This document shows, piece after piece, positions 26,565-35,700 of a stretch of 64,000 nucleotides of DNA. Every line of letters starts with the position of its first letter. The first letter of the stretch is position 1. Made by a program: the position numbers and the translations under genes. The DNA comes from Rhodanobacter sp. Lineage in GTDB: Bacteria; Pseudomonadota; Gammaproteobacteria; Xanthomonadales; Rhodanobacteraceae. A model generated the notes under the pieces. The model worked only from the letters and a program-made list of their open reading frames with translations, was not told where the DNA came from and made no database searches. Location: NCBI GenBank assembly GCA_004298045.1, contig SCRM01000020.1:1-64000 (forward strand), in the 5' to 3' direction.

Positions 26565-27453
26565 TTCGCTGCCCGCGCAGCAAGTCGCCACCTGGCTCGA
26601 CCACCTCGCCAACGAGCGCCAGGCCTCGCCCAACACGCTCGCCGCCTATCGCCGCGACCTGGCCAAACTGCTGGCGTGGATGGACGCCGAAGCCATCCCC
26701 GACTTCACCGCGCTCGAACCCAACCGCATGCGCCAGTTCGTGGCCGCCGAGCACCGCGGCGGGCTGGCGCCCAAAAGCCTGCAGCGCCTGCTCTCCGCCT
26801 GCCGCAGCCTGTTCCACGCGCTGCAACGCGAAGGCACCCTGCGCCACGACCCGCTCGCCGGCGTGCGCGGGCCCAAGGTGCACCGCAAATTGCCGGTGGT
26901 GCTGGACGTGGACGAAGCCGCGAGCCTGATGGACAGCGGCGGCGACGGTGCCCTCGGCGTGCGCGACCGCGCCATGCTCGAACTCTTCTATTCCTCCGGC
27001 CTGCGCCTGTCCGAACTCACCGGCCTGCGCTGGGGTGACCTGGATTTGGCCGGCGGCGAAGTGCGCGTGCTCGGCAAAGGCCGCAAGACCCGCATCGTGC
27101 CCGTCGGCCGCTACGCCGTCGCCGCGCTGCACGCGCTGGCGAAGGCCGAAGGCAACGCCACCGAAGCCCCCGTCTTCCGCGGCCGCCACGGCGCCGCGAT
27201 CAGCCCGCGCACCGTGCAGGCGCGCCTCAACAAACTCGCGCTGCTGCACGGCTTCGCCAAGCACGTGCACCCCCACCTGCTGCGCCACACCTTCGCCAGC
27301 CACCTGCTCGAATCCTCCGGCGACCTGCGCGCCGTGCAGGAGCTCTTGGGGCACGCGGATATCTCCACCACGCAGATTTACACGCATCTGGATTTCCAGC
27401 ATCTGGCCAAGGTGTATGACGCGGCCCACCCGCGGGCCAAGGGCAAGCAATAG
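26545..27453 (+). CDS. xerC: Tyrosine recombinase XerC
   Basis: 302-residue site-specific recombinase that with XerD resolves chromosome dimers at dif. The catalytic set is complete: Arg in SSGLRLSEL, HLLRHTFAS, LGHADIS and the nucleophile Tyr in TTQIYTHLD. The N-terminal SAM-like core-binding domain (SPNTLAAYRRDLAKLLAWM) is normal. The start is a GTG at 26545 inside the end of DUF484, so translation is probably coupled. It is distinguished from XerD by neighbourhood. Confidence 0.94.
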   Translation: MPATSPDSLPAQQVATWLDHLANERQASPNTLAAYRRDLAKLLAWMDAEAIPDFTALEPNRMRQFVAAEHRGGLAPKSLQRLLSACRSLFHALQREGTLRHDPLAGVRGPKVHRKLPVVLDVDEAASLMDSGGDGALGVRDRAMLELFYSSGLRLSELTGLRWGDLDLAGGEVRVLGKGRKTRIVPVGRYAVAALHALAKAEGNATEAPVFRGRHGAAISPRTVQARLNKLALLHGFAKHVHPHLLRHTFASHLLESSGDLRAVQELLGHADISTTQIYTHLDFQHLAKVYDAAHPRAKGKQ

Positions 27454-27769
27454 GAAAACCGGGAACGCGCACGCCGTTCCCTGCATCCAATGACCAACGG
27501 ATACGCCGCGGGCTGACGCGCGGCGACCAGTCGGGGGGCTGTCATGGTGAAGCCGGAAACGACGTCGATGCGTGGCGGCCGCCGCTCGGGCGCTGCGCGC
27601 GCGGGCGCGTTGCGGGCGCTGCGGCGCGCGAACCGGGTGGCCGCCGGGTCACGCCCGGTACCCATCCAGGGAGGGCGCCATGCGACCCCATGACTGACTC
27701 CGCGCCGTGGCGCGTTCCGCTTTCTCTTGCCGCAAGGCAAACCCTTTTTCACCCACGAGGTAGGTTCCC
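27454..27769. other. Spacer without recognisable gene
   Basis: 316 bases between xerC and the small membrane protein gene. I see no convincing coding region, RNA or terminator with a T-run. The GC content is high, with an alternating GCGC-rich stretch about 27580-27650. This is where the unusual insert between xerC and hslV begins. Confidence 0.5.
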
Positions 27770-28108
27770 ATGCTCATCTATGCGTTGCTGATCTTTGCCG
27801 TTGCCGCCCTCGGCGGCCTGTTTCTTGCCACCCACGTCCTGCGCGGAAAGTTCGCTCCCTGGGCCGTATCCATGCTGCATGCGCTGCTGGGTGCGATCGG
27901 CCTGATCCTGCTGATCGTGCTGCTGGTGCAGGGTTCGACCCCGCAACGGGTGCTGGCGGGCTTCGTTTTGCTGCTGCTGGCCGCCTTGGGCGGTTTCTTC
28001 CTGGCCTCGTTCCACCTGCGCAAGAAACTGCCGCCGAAGGCCGTGGTGATCGTGCATGCCAGCATCGCCGTGATCGGCTTCCTGACCTTGCTCAGCGCAG
28101 CGGTCTGA
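27770..28108 (+). CDS. Small four-helix membrane protein
   Basis: 112 residues, not recognised. It consists of about four hydrophobic helices (LIYALLIFAVAALGGLFLA, then MLHALLGAIGLILLIVLL, VLAGFVLLLLAALGGFF and VVIVHASIAVIGFLTLL), with short basic loops (HLRKKLPPK). The two halves look like an internal duplication: ALGGLFLATHVLRGKFAP versus ALGGFFLASFHLRKKLPP. GAGGTAGG precedes the ATG, so translation is likely. It starts 5 bases before the DUF2231-like gene ends its upstream gap, forming a pair with it. Confidence 0.68.
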   Translation: MLIYALLIFAVAALGGLFLATHVLRGKFAPWAVSMLHALLGAIGLILLIVLLVQGSTPQRVLAGFVLLLLAALGGFFLASFHLRKKLPPKAVVIVHASIAVIGFLTLLSAAV

Positions 28109-28112
28109 CGCC

Positions 28113-28523
28113 ATGCGCCATCCCCTGCACCCCGCCCTCGTGCATTTCCCGGTGGCCTGCTGGTCGCTGGCCGTGGTGGCCGACTTCGCCAGCCTGCACT
28201 TCGGCGAGGCAGCATGGTCGTGGTCGGCCGGCCTCCTCGCCGTTGGCTGCGCCATGGCCGTGGTGGCGATGCTGGCCGGCATGCTGGAACTGCCGCGCGT
28301 CCCGGAGGGCCCAGCACTGCGCGACGCCTATCTGCACATGGGCCTGATGCTCGCCGCCCTGACCCTGTTTGCCGCCCGACTGCTATTGCGGGTAGACCAC
28401 TTCACGCCGCTCGCCCCGGACACCCTCGCGCTGGCGCTCGACGCCTGCGGCTTCCTGGCCCTGGCCGGCGGCGGCTGGATGGGCGGCAAACTGGTTTACG
28501 GGCACGGTATCGGGCGCGGGTAG
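28113..28523 (+). CDS. DUF2231-like membrane protein
   Basis: 136-residue protein with four hydrophobic segments. The N-terminus RHPLHPALVHFPVACWSLAV matches the HPxxVHFPIA motif of DUF2231 membrane proteins, and GWMGGKLVYGHGIG is the family's C-terminal motif. Some relatives are associated with redox or haem proteins, but no function is established. It follows the previous small membrane protein by 4 bases and is probably co-transcribed with it. Confidence 0.78.
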   Translation: MRHPLHPALVHFPVACWSLAVVADFASLHFGEAAWSWSAGLLAVGCAMAVVAMLAGMLELPRVPEGPALRDAYLHMGLMLAALTLFAARLLLRVDHFTPLAPDTLALALDACGFLALAGGGWMGGKLVYGHGIGRG

Positions 28524-28654
28524 GGTTGGAACGAGGTCGGGTTCACCTGTTCGGGCTCAGAAAGTGAACCCGACTTCATTTTTCCGACTGTAATCCACGA
28601 GCTCGCCGCAGCAATTACGATACCAATGAATAACTGCACGATAGCTTGAGTCAC

Positions 28655-28735
28655 GCGGCCACCCCCTGTCTACCGCAACACTGATGTAAAGCAGTTGTGG
28701 TACGCCACGCACCATGACACGGTGTTATATTTCAC
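28655..28735 (-). mobile_element. Possible degenerate attC site
   Basis: Immediately after the stop of the small secreted protein gene, the minus strand reads ATATAACACC near 28730, then a hairpin GTGG-CGTA-CCAC, then CAGTGTTGCGG near 28672. The outer TAACAC and GTGTTG can pair as R'' and R', and the size (about 60 bases) fits. The inner L boxes match poorly, so this may be a decayed site or chance. Confidence 0.35.
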
Positions 28736-29061
28736 CGCTTGTTAATCTTCAAAGCTTCGATCAAGTGCTGAGTCGCAGTTTCAATGCTGTCGAGTGGGTT
28801 CTTCTGACAGTAGTTGTCTATCCATGCGGCCATGGCTTCGGAATCTACGTGTTTGAGCTGGTAGTCACCATAGTATCCATAAGCGCTGACATAGCCCAAA
28901 ACCCACTCCCCCGTTTGGAACCAGCCATTGGACTTACGATCATGTAGCCATTCGCCGCAAGAACCATTGCCGACACCATAGGTCGTATAAGGTGCGGCTG
29001 GAGCTGGCTGAGCCGCCGCGACGCCAGATATCAAGAGCAACGCGAAAAGCACGAATTTCAT
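28732..29061 (-). CDS. Small secreted protein, possibly Rap1a/Tai-like
   Basis: 109 residues from ATG 29061. The N-terminus KFVLFALLLISGVAAAQ is a clear Sec signal peptide, so the mature protein is periplasmic or secreted. The mature part has two cysteines (GSCGEWLHDR and DNYCQKNPL) in the pattern C-x-W ... GYVSAY ... WIDNYCxxNPL, resembling the Rap1a/Tai fold used by some type VI immunity proteins; I have not confirmed this. The start at 29061 has GAGG at good spacing; seven more codons upstream would overlap the attC core. It would be the third cassette gene. Confidence 0.68.
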   Translation of the reverse strand: MKFVLFALLLISGVAAAQPAPAAPYTTYGVGNGSCGEWLHDRKSNGWFQTGEWVLGYVSAYGYYGDYQLKHVDSEAMAAWIDNYCQKNPLDSIETATQHLIEALKINKR

Positions 29062-29078
29062 AGCAAGCCTCGCGTGAA

Positions 29079-29139
29079 ACATAACGCCTGAGTTAGGCCG
29101 CGCCGCGAAGCGGCGTCGGCTTGGACAAATTGTTAGGGC
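29079..29139 (-). mobile_element. attC recombination site (59-base element)
   Basis: Read on the minus strand: R'' CCTAAC at the top, L'' GTCCAAGCCG, a perfect central hairpin GCCGC-TTC-GCGGC, L' CGGCCTAAC and R' GCGTTATG. L'' and L' pair with an extra base, as real attC sites require. The sequence is very close in layout to class 1 and xanthomonad/pseudomonad attC sites. The stop codon of the upstream 198-residue gene lies inside R'', another cassette hallmark. Confidence 0.88.
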
Positions 29140-29729
29140 GCGCTACCGAAAAATTTTCGCTCTGCCTGCGCAACAAAGCTCTGATAGTAGGTGAGCCCAA
29201 GCCGTGCCAAGTCCGCTGGATGGCTGGTATTTACCGGCTGGCCCAGATGAGACGTGGGTGGGTCGTACCACTCCCCATTGTTCTTCACACGGACGGCTAC
29301 TGGATGCGGCGGACGAACCTCCGCAACCATCGGGTCGCCTTCGTAGTGCTCGACGAGACCATTTACGACGCGCATTTCCTTGATGTACCCGCCGGCCGGG
29401 TTCACGAAGTGATAGCCGACGCTGCCGGGCGCAATCTTGGTAATGTCCTGCACGGAATGATTATCCGCGTCTCGGGCCTGCTTCAGGTAGCGCAGCAGCA
29501 TGTCCTTCTTGCGCATGTGGTGGAACTGACCCTGCCAAGGCTGGAAAGTGGCGGCAAACGGCTGACATGCGCGCTCGGTCTTTACCCAAGCCTTCTCCAG
29601 GCAGTTTAGGAACGTCCGCCACTCCGCCTCAAACTGCCCGAATGATTTAGCGCCGCTCATCGCCTCGATCGCTCGCGCGGCGTGCGCAAGCTCGTCTTTT
29701 GCATGCTTCAGCCTGCCCGTTTTCTGCAT
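29133..29729 (-). CDS. Hypothetical cassette protein
   Basis: 198 residues from ATG 29729, not recognised. It is soluble, mixed alpha/beta, with an N-terminal helical part (GRLKHAKDELAHAARAIEAM) and conserved-looking WRTFLNCLEKAWVKTERAC and HHMRKKDMLLRYLKQARDAD. The C-terminal half (residues about 100-198) is beta-rich. The open frame extends upstream across the attC site to a TTG at 29891, but ATG 29729 lies just 5 bases past the R' core, which is where cassette genes start. The stop codon falls inside the next attC. Lower GC than the flanking core genes points to transfer. Confidence 0.7.
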   Translation of the reverse strand: MQKTGRLKHAKDELAHAARAIEAMSGAKSFGQFEAEWRTFLNCLEKAWVKTERACQPFAATFQPWQGQFHHMRKKDMLLRYLKQARDADNHSVQDITKIAPGSVGYHFVNPAGGYIKEMRVVNGLVEHYEGDPMVAEVRPPHPVAVRVKNNGEWYDPPTSHLGQPVNTSHPADLARLGLTYYQSFVAQAERKFFGSAP

Positions 29730-29733
29730 AAGC

Positions 29734-29790
29734 GCCCTAACGCTCAAAATCAGCGGCGCACGCAGCGCGTCCGCTGGATTAAGTTGATAT
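29734..29790 (-). mobile_element. attC-like site between two cassette genes
   Basis: 57 bases. On the minus strand R' reads GCGTTAGGGC (29743-29734) and R'' ATATCAAC (29790-29783). The inner arms CAGCGG (29751-29756) and CCGCTG (29771-29776) are perfect complements with flanking A/T positions that pair partly, leaving an unpaired base. The end of the C39-like gene lies at 29794, just outside, and the next ATG at 29729 just beyond R'. Confidence 0.68.
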
Positions 29791-29793
29791 GCA

Positions 29794-30207
29794 TCATGCC
29801 AACAACGCGATGTAGTAGCCGCGAGCCTTGAGGCCCCTGAAGTCACGAATGATCTTTCGCTTTCCGGGCTTGGGATCGTGGACTGCGGCAAAGCTGCGAC
29901 CCGCGTCGTATACCACCCAATGCCAAGAACCAGAGTTCTTTACATTAACCTTTACGATTGCGTGTTGTGTAATGGAATGCCACGAACTAAAGAGGGCGCG
30001 CTCCGTTGTGTGGCCCAAATATTTGAGCATTGCCTCGACTTGTTTATGGTCGGTGTAGAAGCTTGTCGTGCTGCGTTTACCGTCCAAACTGCGAAACGCC
30101 TCAAGCGCGCACTCGTACGGCACGCGGGCGACCATGGCAACGCAGGCCAACCCGCAATCGCCATGTTTCCAGTCTTGTTGAGGTACTCGCCGAATCGCTT
30201 TGTTCAT
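29794..30207 (-). CDS. C39-like cysteine peptidase domain protein
   Basis: 137-residue single-domain protein with the papain-like C39 arrangement. Q10 and D12 precede the nucleophile in DCGLACVAMV; a His occurs in WHWVVYDAG and an Asp in VHDPKPGKRK, giving a complete Cys-His-Asp set. There is no signal peptide, membrane segment or ABC partner, so it is not a bacteriocin exporter protease. It may be a toxin, a processing enzyme or a catalytically retained relic. The ATG at 30207 is 4 bases past the GTTATGC core-like site, as expected for the first gene of a cassette array. Confidence 0.75.
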   Translation of the reverse strand: MNKAIRRVPQQDWKHGDCGLACVAMVARVPYECALEAFRSLDGKRSTTSFYTDHKQVEAMLKYLGHTTERALFSSWHSITQHAIVKVNVKNSGSWHWVVYDAGRSFAAVHDPKPGKRKIIRDFRGLKARGYYIALLA

Positions 30208-30770
30208 GACGCATAACTGCAAATAGACCCCAAAAGTAGGGAATAGCGCCGATACTCCTCCACGCGCCCACATTGGTCAACGTCGGAGATCCCGTTCCTT
30301 TCTAGGCACTTGCATCGGGCCAGTCCCGTCGCGCATGCACCGGCACGGCTGCATATCCGGCGAATTCGGGACATAACGCTTTGTCGCCTCGGATACGGCG
30401 ATATGCACGGCAGTTTGCTCGCGGCGACGCTCGCTGCACCCTCGTTAGGTCTGCCTCAGACAACACCTCGAACCGCATCGATACAAAGCCGAACAAGTCG
30501 TGCAGGCTGGGATCGATCGTGGTGGCGATGGTGCCGCGGGCAATGCTTCGCGGAAGCATCCGGCAAGGCTCGGCCCTTCACCCCAAACCTCTCCTCGGAG
30601 GGGAGATGGAGTAAATGCGCTGGAGGGCACTCGTGCTTCGTTGGGTCTTCGGACGGGCGCGGCGCCTCGCTTCGGCGCATGAGGAGGAAGCACCGTAAGC
30701 CGCGAGCAGGGCGCATATTGAAGCCGCCACCAGCCATCCCCACCTCGGTAGCTCAACCCTTGGAGTTTCC
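30208..30770. other. Spacer between the cassette array and hslV
   Basis: 563 bases without a convincing gene. A core-like GTTATGC (minus strand, 30217-30211) abuts the first cassette gene. A stretch 30371-30451 has ATAACGC and GTTAGG ends with GTCGCC/GGCGAC arms, faintly attC-like but with asymmetric spacing. A small hairpin ACCTCTCCTCGGAGGGGAGAT is at about 30588. An integrase would be expected on the plus strand here if this were a complete integron; the frames present do not look like one. The hslV promoter should lie in the last 150 bases. Confidence 0.55.
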
Positions 30771-31325
30771 ATGGAATCCTTCCACGCCACCACCATTCTC
30801 AGCGTGCGCCGCGGCGACAAGGTCGTGATCGGCGGCGATGGGCAGGTCACGCTGGGCAACATCGTGGCCAAGTCGAATGCGCGCAAGATCCGCCGGCTGG
30901 GCAAGGACCAGAACGTACTGGCCGGGTTTGCCGGTGCCACGGCGGATGCGTTCACGCTGTTCGAGCTGTTCGAGCAGAAGCTGGACAAGCACGGCAACAA
31001 CCTGACCCGCGCGGCGGTGGAGATGGCCAAGGAGTGGCGCACCGACCGTCGCCTGGGCCGGCTGGAGGCCATGCTGGCGGTGGCGGATCGCGAGGCCTCG
31101 CTGCTGATCTCCGGCAACGGCGACGTGCTGGAGCCCGAGCACGGCCTGATCGCGATCGGTTCCGGCGGCCCGTACGCGCAGTCCGCCGCACTGGCGCTGA
31201 TGGAAAACACCGATCTCGACGCGCGCGCCATCGTCGAGCGCTCGTTGAAGATTGCCGGCGACATCTGCATCTACACCAACCACACGACGGCCATCGAAGA
31301 GTTGGCCATCGGCAACAGCGGCTAG
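30771..31325 (+). CDS. hslV: ATP-dependent protease, peptidase subunit HslV
   Basis: 184-residue N-terminal-threonine peptidase of the HslUV (ClpQY) protease. The start [29 protein letters not shown] implies removal of a short propeptide to expose Thr7 (TTILSVRR). [15 protein letters not shown] and [16 protein letters not shown] are standard. A ribosome-binding site is not striking. It is followed by hslU after 54 bases, the normal operon. Confidence 0.96.
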   Translation: MESFHATTILSVRRGDKVVIGGDGQVTLGNIVAKSNARKIRRLGKDQNVLAGFAGATADAFTLFELFEQKLDKHGNNLTRAAVEMAKEWRTDRRLGRLEAMLAVADREASLLISGNGDVLEPEHGLIAIGSGGPYAQSAALALMENTDLDARAIVERSLKIAGDICIYTNHTTAIEELAIGNSG

Positions 31326-31379
31326 CAGTCCGCCGCGTACCGCCCTCCCCGTTTTCCGTCTCCCCTTTCCGGCACAGCC

Positions 31380-32720
31380 ATGTCCGAACTCACTCCCCGC
31401 GAAATCGTCAACGAACTCGATCGCTACATCATTGGCCAACAGGGCGCGAAGCGTGCGGTGGCGGTGGCGTTGCGCAACCGCTGGCGGCGGATGCAGCTGG
31501 CGCCGGAGATGCGCGACGAGGTGACGCCGAAGAACATCCTGATGATCGGACCCACCGGCGTGGGCAAGACCGAAATCGCGCGGCGGCTGGCGACGCTGGC
31601 AAACGCGCCGTTCGTGAAGGTGGAGGCGACCAAGTTCACCGAGGTGGGCTACGTCGGCAAGGATGTGGAATCCATCGTGCGCGACCTGGCCGACGTGGCC
31701 TACAAGCTCACCCGCGCGCAGGCTGCGACGCGCGTGCGCTCGCAGGCGGAGGACCGCGCCGAGGATCGCATCCTGGATGCGCTCTTGCCGCGCCGCCAGC
31801 AGCCGGCGGACTGGAGCCACGACGCGCCGGCCGCGCCGCCGAGCGACGCCGACACCCGGCAAAAGCTGCGCAAGCAGTTGCGCGAGGGCAAGCTGGACGA
31901 GCGCGAGATCGAGCTGGATTTCTCCATGAACGTGGGCGTGGAGATCATGTCGCCGCCGGGCATGGAGGAGATGGGCGCGCAGTTGCGCCAGATGTTCCAG
32001 AACCTCGGCGGCGCCAAGACGCAGAGCCGCAAGCTGGCGATCAAGGCCGCGCGGCCGCTGCTGATCGACGAAGAGGCCGGCAAGCTCCTGAACGACGAGG
32101 AGGTGCGCGCGCAGGCGATGGAAGCCGCCGAGCAGAACGGCATCGTGTTCATCGACGAGATCGACAAGGTGGCGCAGCGCAGCGACTACGGCCACTCCGG
32201 CGTGTCGCGCGAAGGCGTGCAGCGCGATCTCTTGCCGCTGATCGAAGGCTCGACGGTGGCGACCAAGTACGGCCCGATCAAGACCGACCACATGCTGTTC
32301 ATCGCCTCCGGCGCGTTCTCGCTGGCCAAGCCGTCGGATCTGATCCCGGAGCTGCAGGGCCGGTTGCCGATCCGCGTGGAGCTCTCCGCACTCAGCGTGG
32401 ATGATTTCAAGCGCATTCTGCGCGAGCCGCACAACGCGCTCACCAAGCAGTACGCCGCGCTGCTGTCGACCGAAGGCGTGACGCTGGAATTCACCGACGA
32501 CGGCATCGACCGGCTGGCCGAGGTGGCGTTCCAGGTGAACGAGCGCACCGAAAACATCGGCGCGCGACGCCTGCACACGGTGATGGAGCGGTTGCTGGAA
32601 CAGATCTCCTACGAGGCTGCCGACAAGAGCGGCGAAACCTGGCGCATCGACGCCGCACAGGTGGACCAGAGCCTTGGCAACCTGAGCCGCGACGAGGATT
32701 TGAGCCGCTACATCCTCTGA
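31380..32720 (+). CDS. hslU: ATP-dependent protease, ATPase subunit HslU
   Basis: 446-residue AAA+ unfoldase that feeds substrates to HslV. Walker [16 protein letters not shown], Walker [13 protein letters not shown], the I-domain insert (residues about 120-210, including the Glu/Asp-rich loop) and the C-terminal sensor-2 [16 protein letters not shown] are present. The C-terminus ends RYIL, which docks into HslV. The last 13 bases overlap the end of the convergent sensor-kinase gene. Confidence 0.96.
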   Translation: MSELTPREIVNELDRYIIGQQGAKRAVAVALRNRWRRMQLAPEMRDEVTPKNILMIGPTGVGKTEIARRLATLANAPFVKVEATKFTEVGYVGKDVESIVRDLADVAYKLTRAQAATRVRSQAEDRAEDRILDALLPRRQQPADWSHDAPAAPPSDADTRQKLRKQLREGKLDEREIELDFSMNVGVEIMSPPGMEEMGAQLRQMFQNLGGAKTQSRKLAIKAARPLLIDEEAGKLLNDEEVRAQAMEAAEQNGIVFIDEIDKVAQRSDYGHSGVSREGVQRDLLPLIEGSTVATKYGPIKTDHMLFIASGAFSLAKPSDLIPELQGRLPIRVELSALSVDDFKRILREPHNALTKQYAALLSTEGVTLEFTDDGIDRLAEVAFQVNERTENIGARRLHTVMERLLEQISYEAADKSGETWRIDAAQVDQSLGNLSRDEDLSRYIL

Positions 32721-35700
32721 CCCTTCGCCGCCGGCGGTTCCGTCCGGTGCTGGCGCGCCAGCGCCGAGAGCAGCGCGCGCAATGCCGCCGGGCGCACCGG
32801 CTTGTGCAGCAACGGGTAGCCCAGCGCCCGCGCGCGCTGCTTGAGCGCGGTGCTGCCATCGGCGGTGATCAACGCGGTGGGTGGCAACGGGTTGCGCACC
32901 TTGCGCAAGTCCTGCAGCGCGTGCAGGCCATCGGTGTCGTCGGCCAGGTGGTAGTCGGCGAGGATCAAATCGACCGGGCCGCGCCTTAGCTCTTGCGCCG
33001 CGCTCGCCACGTTGCTGGCGGTGCGGCAATCCACGCCCCAGCGGCTGAGCAGCGCGCGCATGCCGTCGAGAATGGCGACGTCGTCGTCCAGGCACAGCAC
33101 GGTCAACGGCAATTGTTCGTCGCTGCCGGCACGGCGCACGCCCTGGCGCCGCACTGGTGCCGCCGCCGCGCGCGGCACGGTCACCGCAAAGCAGCTGCCG
33201 TGGCCTGGGCACGAATGCAGCGCAAGCTGATGGCCGAGCATGGCCGCGATGCGGTCGCAGATCGACAAACCCAGCCCGAGGCCTTTTTCGCCCCACGGCG
33301 AGGGCTGATCGAGCCGCTGGAACTCGCCAAAGATGCGCGCCTGCTGATCGGCGGCAATGCCCGGCCCGGTGTCCCACACCTCGATGCGCACGCCTGCGCC
33401 GGCGCGCCGCGCGCCCAGCAGCACGCCACCCTCCGGCGTGTAGCGGAAGGCGTTGGAGAGGAAGTTTTGCAGGATGCGGCGCAGCAGTTGCGGGTCACTG
33501 CGCACAGCGAGTTTTGTCGGTACCACGGTCAGGCGCAAGTCGCGCTGCTCGGCAAGCACGGCAAACTGGGTGTGCAGCGAATCGAATATCTCGCTCAAGG
33601 CCAGGCTGGTCGGTTCCGGGTGGTAGCTGCCCACGTCGAGGCGCGAAGTGTCGAGCAATGCGTCGAGCAAATCCTCGGCCGCGCGGAACGCAGCGTCGAT
33701 GCGCTCGGCAAGCTGGCACGACTCGGCGTCCAGCTGCGGCTGCGCGCGCAATGCCGACGTGAACAACCGCGCGGCGTTCAGGGGTTGCAGCAAATCGTGG
33801 CTGGCGGCGGCGAGAAAGCGCGTCTTGGAAACGTTCGCCGCTTCGGCCACGCGCCGCGCCTGTGCGGTGGCCACCAGCGCCTCGGAGAGCTCCGCCGTGC
33901 GCTTTTCGACCCGCTGCTCCAGGGTCTCGTTCGCCTCGATCAACGCCTGTTCGGCACGTTTGTAGGCGGTGACGTCGGTATAGGTGGTGACGTAGCCGCC
34001 GCCAGGCAGCGCGCGGCCGCGCATTTCGATGGTGGAGCCGTCGGCGCGCACGCGCTCGAACACGTGCGGCGTGCCGGCGCGCAGGTGACCGATGCGCTTT
34101 TGCACGTGGCCGTCCACTTCGCCCGGCCCGCACTCGCCATGCTCGGCGTTCCAGCGGATCAGCTCGGCCACCGGCACGCCGACATACACCATGCCGTCGG
34201 GGTAGCCGAAGAGTTCCAAGTAACGCCGGTTCCACGCCACCACGTGCATCTGCGCATCCACCACGCTGATGCCTTGCGACACGTTTTCCAGCGTGCTGGA
34301 CAGGAGTTCCCGGTTGAAGCGCAGCTCCTGCGAGGCCTCGTCCATCAGCGCCATCGCCTCGGCAATGTCGAGCCCGGAGCCGGACAGCCCGCTCATCAGG
34401 ATGCGCCGTGCGCTGGCGGCACCGACCGCACCGGCGAGCAGGCGCTCGGTGTGCTGGATCAGCGCGCGGTCGGCCGACTCGCCCGGCTGCAAGGCCTTGC
34501 CGCGGCGCCGCTCATAATCGGCGAACGCGCGCTCGGTGCCGCGCTTGCCGACGATGCGGGTGGCGATGGTGCGCAGGTCGGCCACCACCACGCGTCCGCG
34601 CCAGTCGCCGGCGCCGCCGCGCTTGGCCGCGTACGGGTGCACGAACAGCGCGGCGTGCAGACGGTCTTCCAGGCTGGGCCGCCAGCGCAGCGATACGAAC
34701 ACCAGGCAACTCACGTTGACCGCCAGCGACCACAAGGTGCCGTGCAAGAGCGGCGTGGCGTTGCTGCCCAGCTGGAACAGATCCTGCGGCCGCAGCCACG
34801 CCAACCCGAGCGGGCCTTCCTGCTGCCAGGTGCCGACGTGCAGCATGGCCGGCAGCAGCAGGGTGTACAGCCACACCGCGAAACCGGCGAGCATGCCGGC
34901 GGCGATGCCGTGCCGGCTGGCGCCGCGCCAGTACAGCGCGGCAATGATCGCCGGCGCGAGCTGGGCCACGGCGACAAACGCCAGGAGGCCGGTGGCCGCA
35001 AGGTTTTCGGTATCGGCCACCAGCCGGTAATAGCCGAACGCCATCGCCACCAGCACCACGATCGCGATGCGTCGCACGCGCAGCACCAGGGTGGACAGAT
35101 CGCTGCGGCGATCCAGCTCGAGATGGCGCAGGCGCAGCAGTGCCGGCATCACCAGGTCGTTGCTGATCATGGTGGACAACGCGACCGCAGCCACGATCAC
35201 CATGCCGGTGGCGGCCGAGAACCCGCCCACGAATGCCAGCAGCGTCATCCCGTGGTTGTTCAGCGCCAGCGGCAGGTTCAGCACCCAGGCGTCGGCCAGG
35301 CCATCACGCACCAGCGGCAGCTGGGTGCCGGCGGCAACGATCGGCAGCACCGCCAGGCTCACGATCAGCATGTACAGCGGATAGAGCCAGCGCGCGTGCC
35401 GCAGGTCGTTGGTGTCCTCGCACTCCACCACGCCGATCTGGAACTGGCGCGGCAGGCAGAACATCGCCACGAACGCGAGCCCGGTCTGCACGAAGAACAG
35501 CGCCGGGATGTCCTGGTCGAAACCGGCCGCAACGTGCTGCGTGGTGGGCGCGATGCCCGGCCCGTGCTTCAGCGCGAACAGCGCCAGCGCAACGAACGCC
35601 ACCAGCTTGATGAGCGACTCGAGCGCGATCGCCAGCACCATGCCGTGATGATGCTCGGTGGCGTCGATGCTGCGCGTACCGAACAAAATGGCGAACACCG

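Larger units (their letters stand above)
28655..30217 (-). mobile_element. Integron-type gene-cassette array lacking an integrase (CALIN-like)
   Basis: Three tightly packed minus-strand genes lie at lower GC than the flanking genes. They are separated by attC-type palindromic sites: a clear one at 29079-29139, a good one at 29734-29790 and a doubtful one near 28660-28731. A GTTATGC core-like site at 30211-30217 lies 4 bases before the first gene. Each gene ends in or next to an attC site and the next begins a few bases beyond its R' core, which is how integron cassettes are joined. No integrase gene or remnant could be recognised nearby. Boundaries are approximate. Confidence 0.72.

Noticed and set aside
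27378-27752. Minus-strand open frame in the xerC-downstream spacer
   Set aside because: It overlaps the xerC end, is very Arg/Ala-rich and has no motif.
30371-30451. Third attC-like site
   Set aside because: It has plausible ends and one 6-base arm pair, but the R-to-L spacings differ (about 4 versus 15 bases). It is mentioned only as a possible decayed site, not annotated.
30310-30828. Plus-strand open frame before hslV that could have been an integrase remnant
   Set aside because: The translation is Arg/Ser/Pro-rich without tyrosine-recombinase motifs, and its end overlaps the hslV start.
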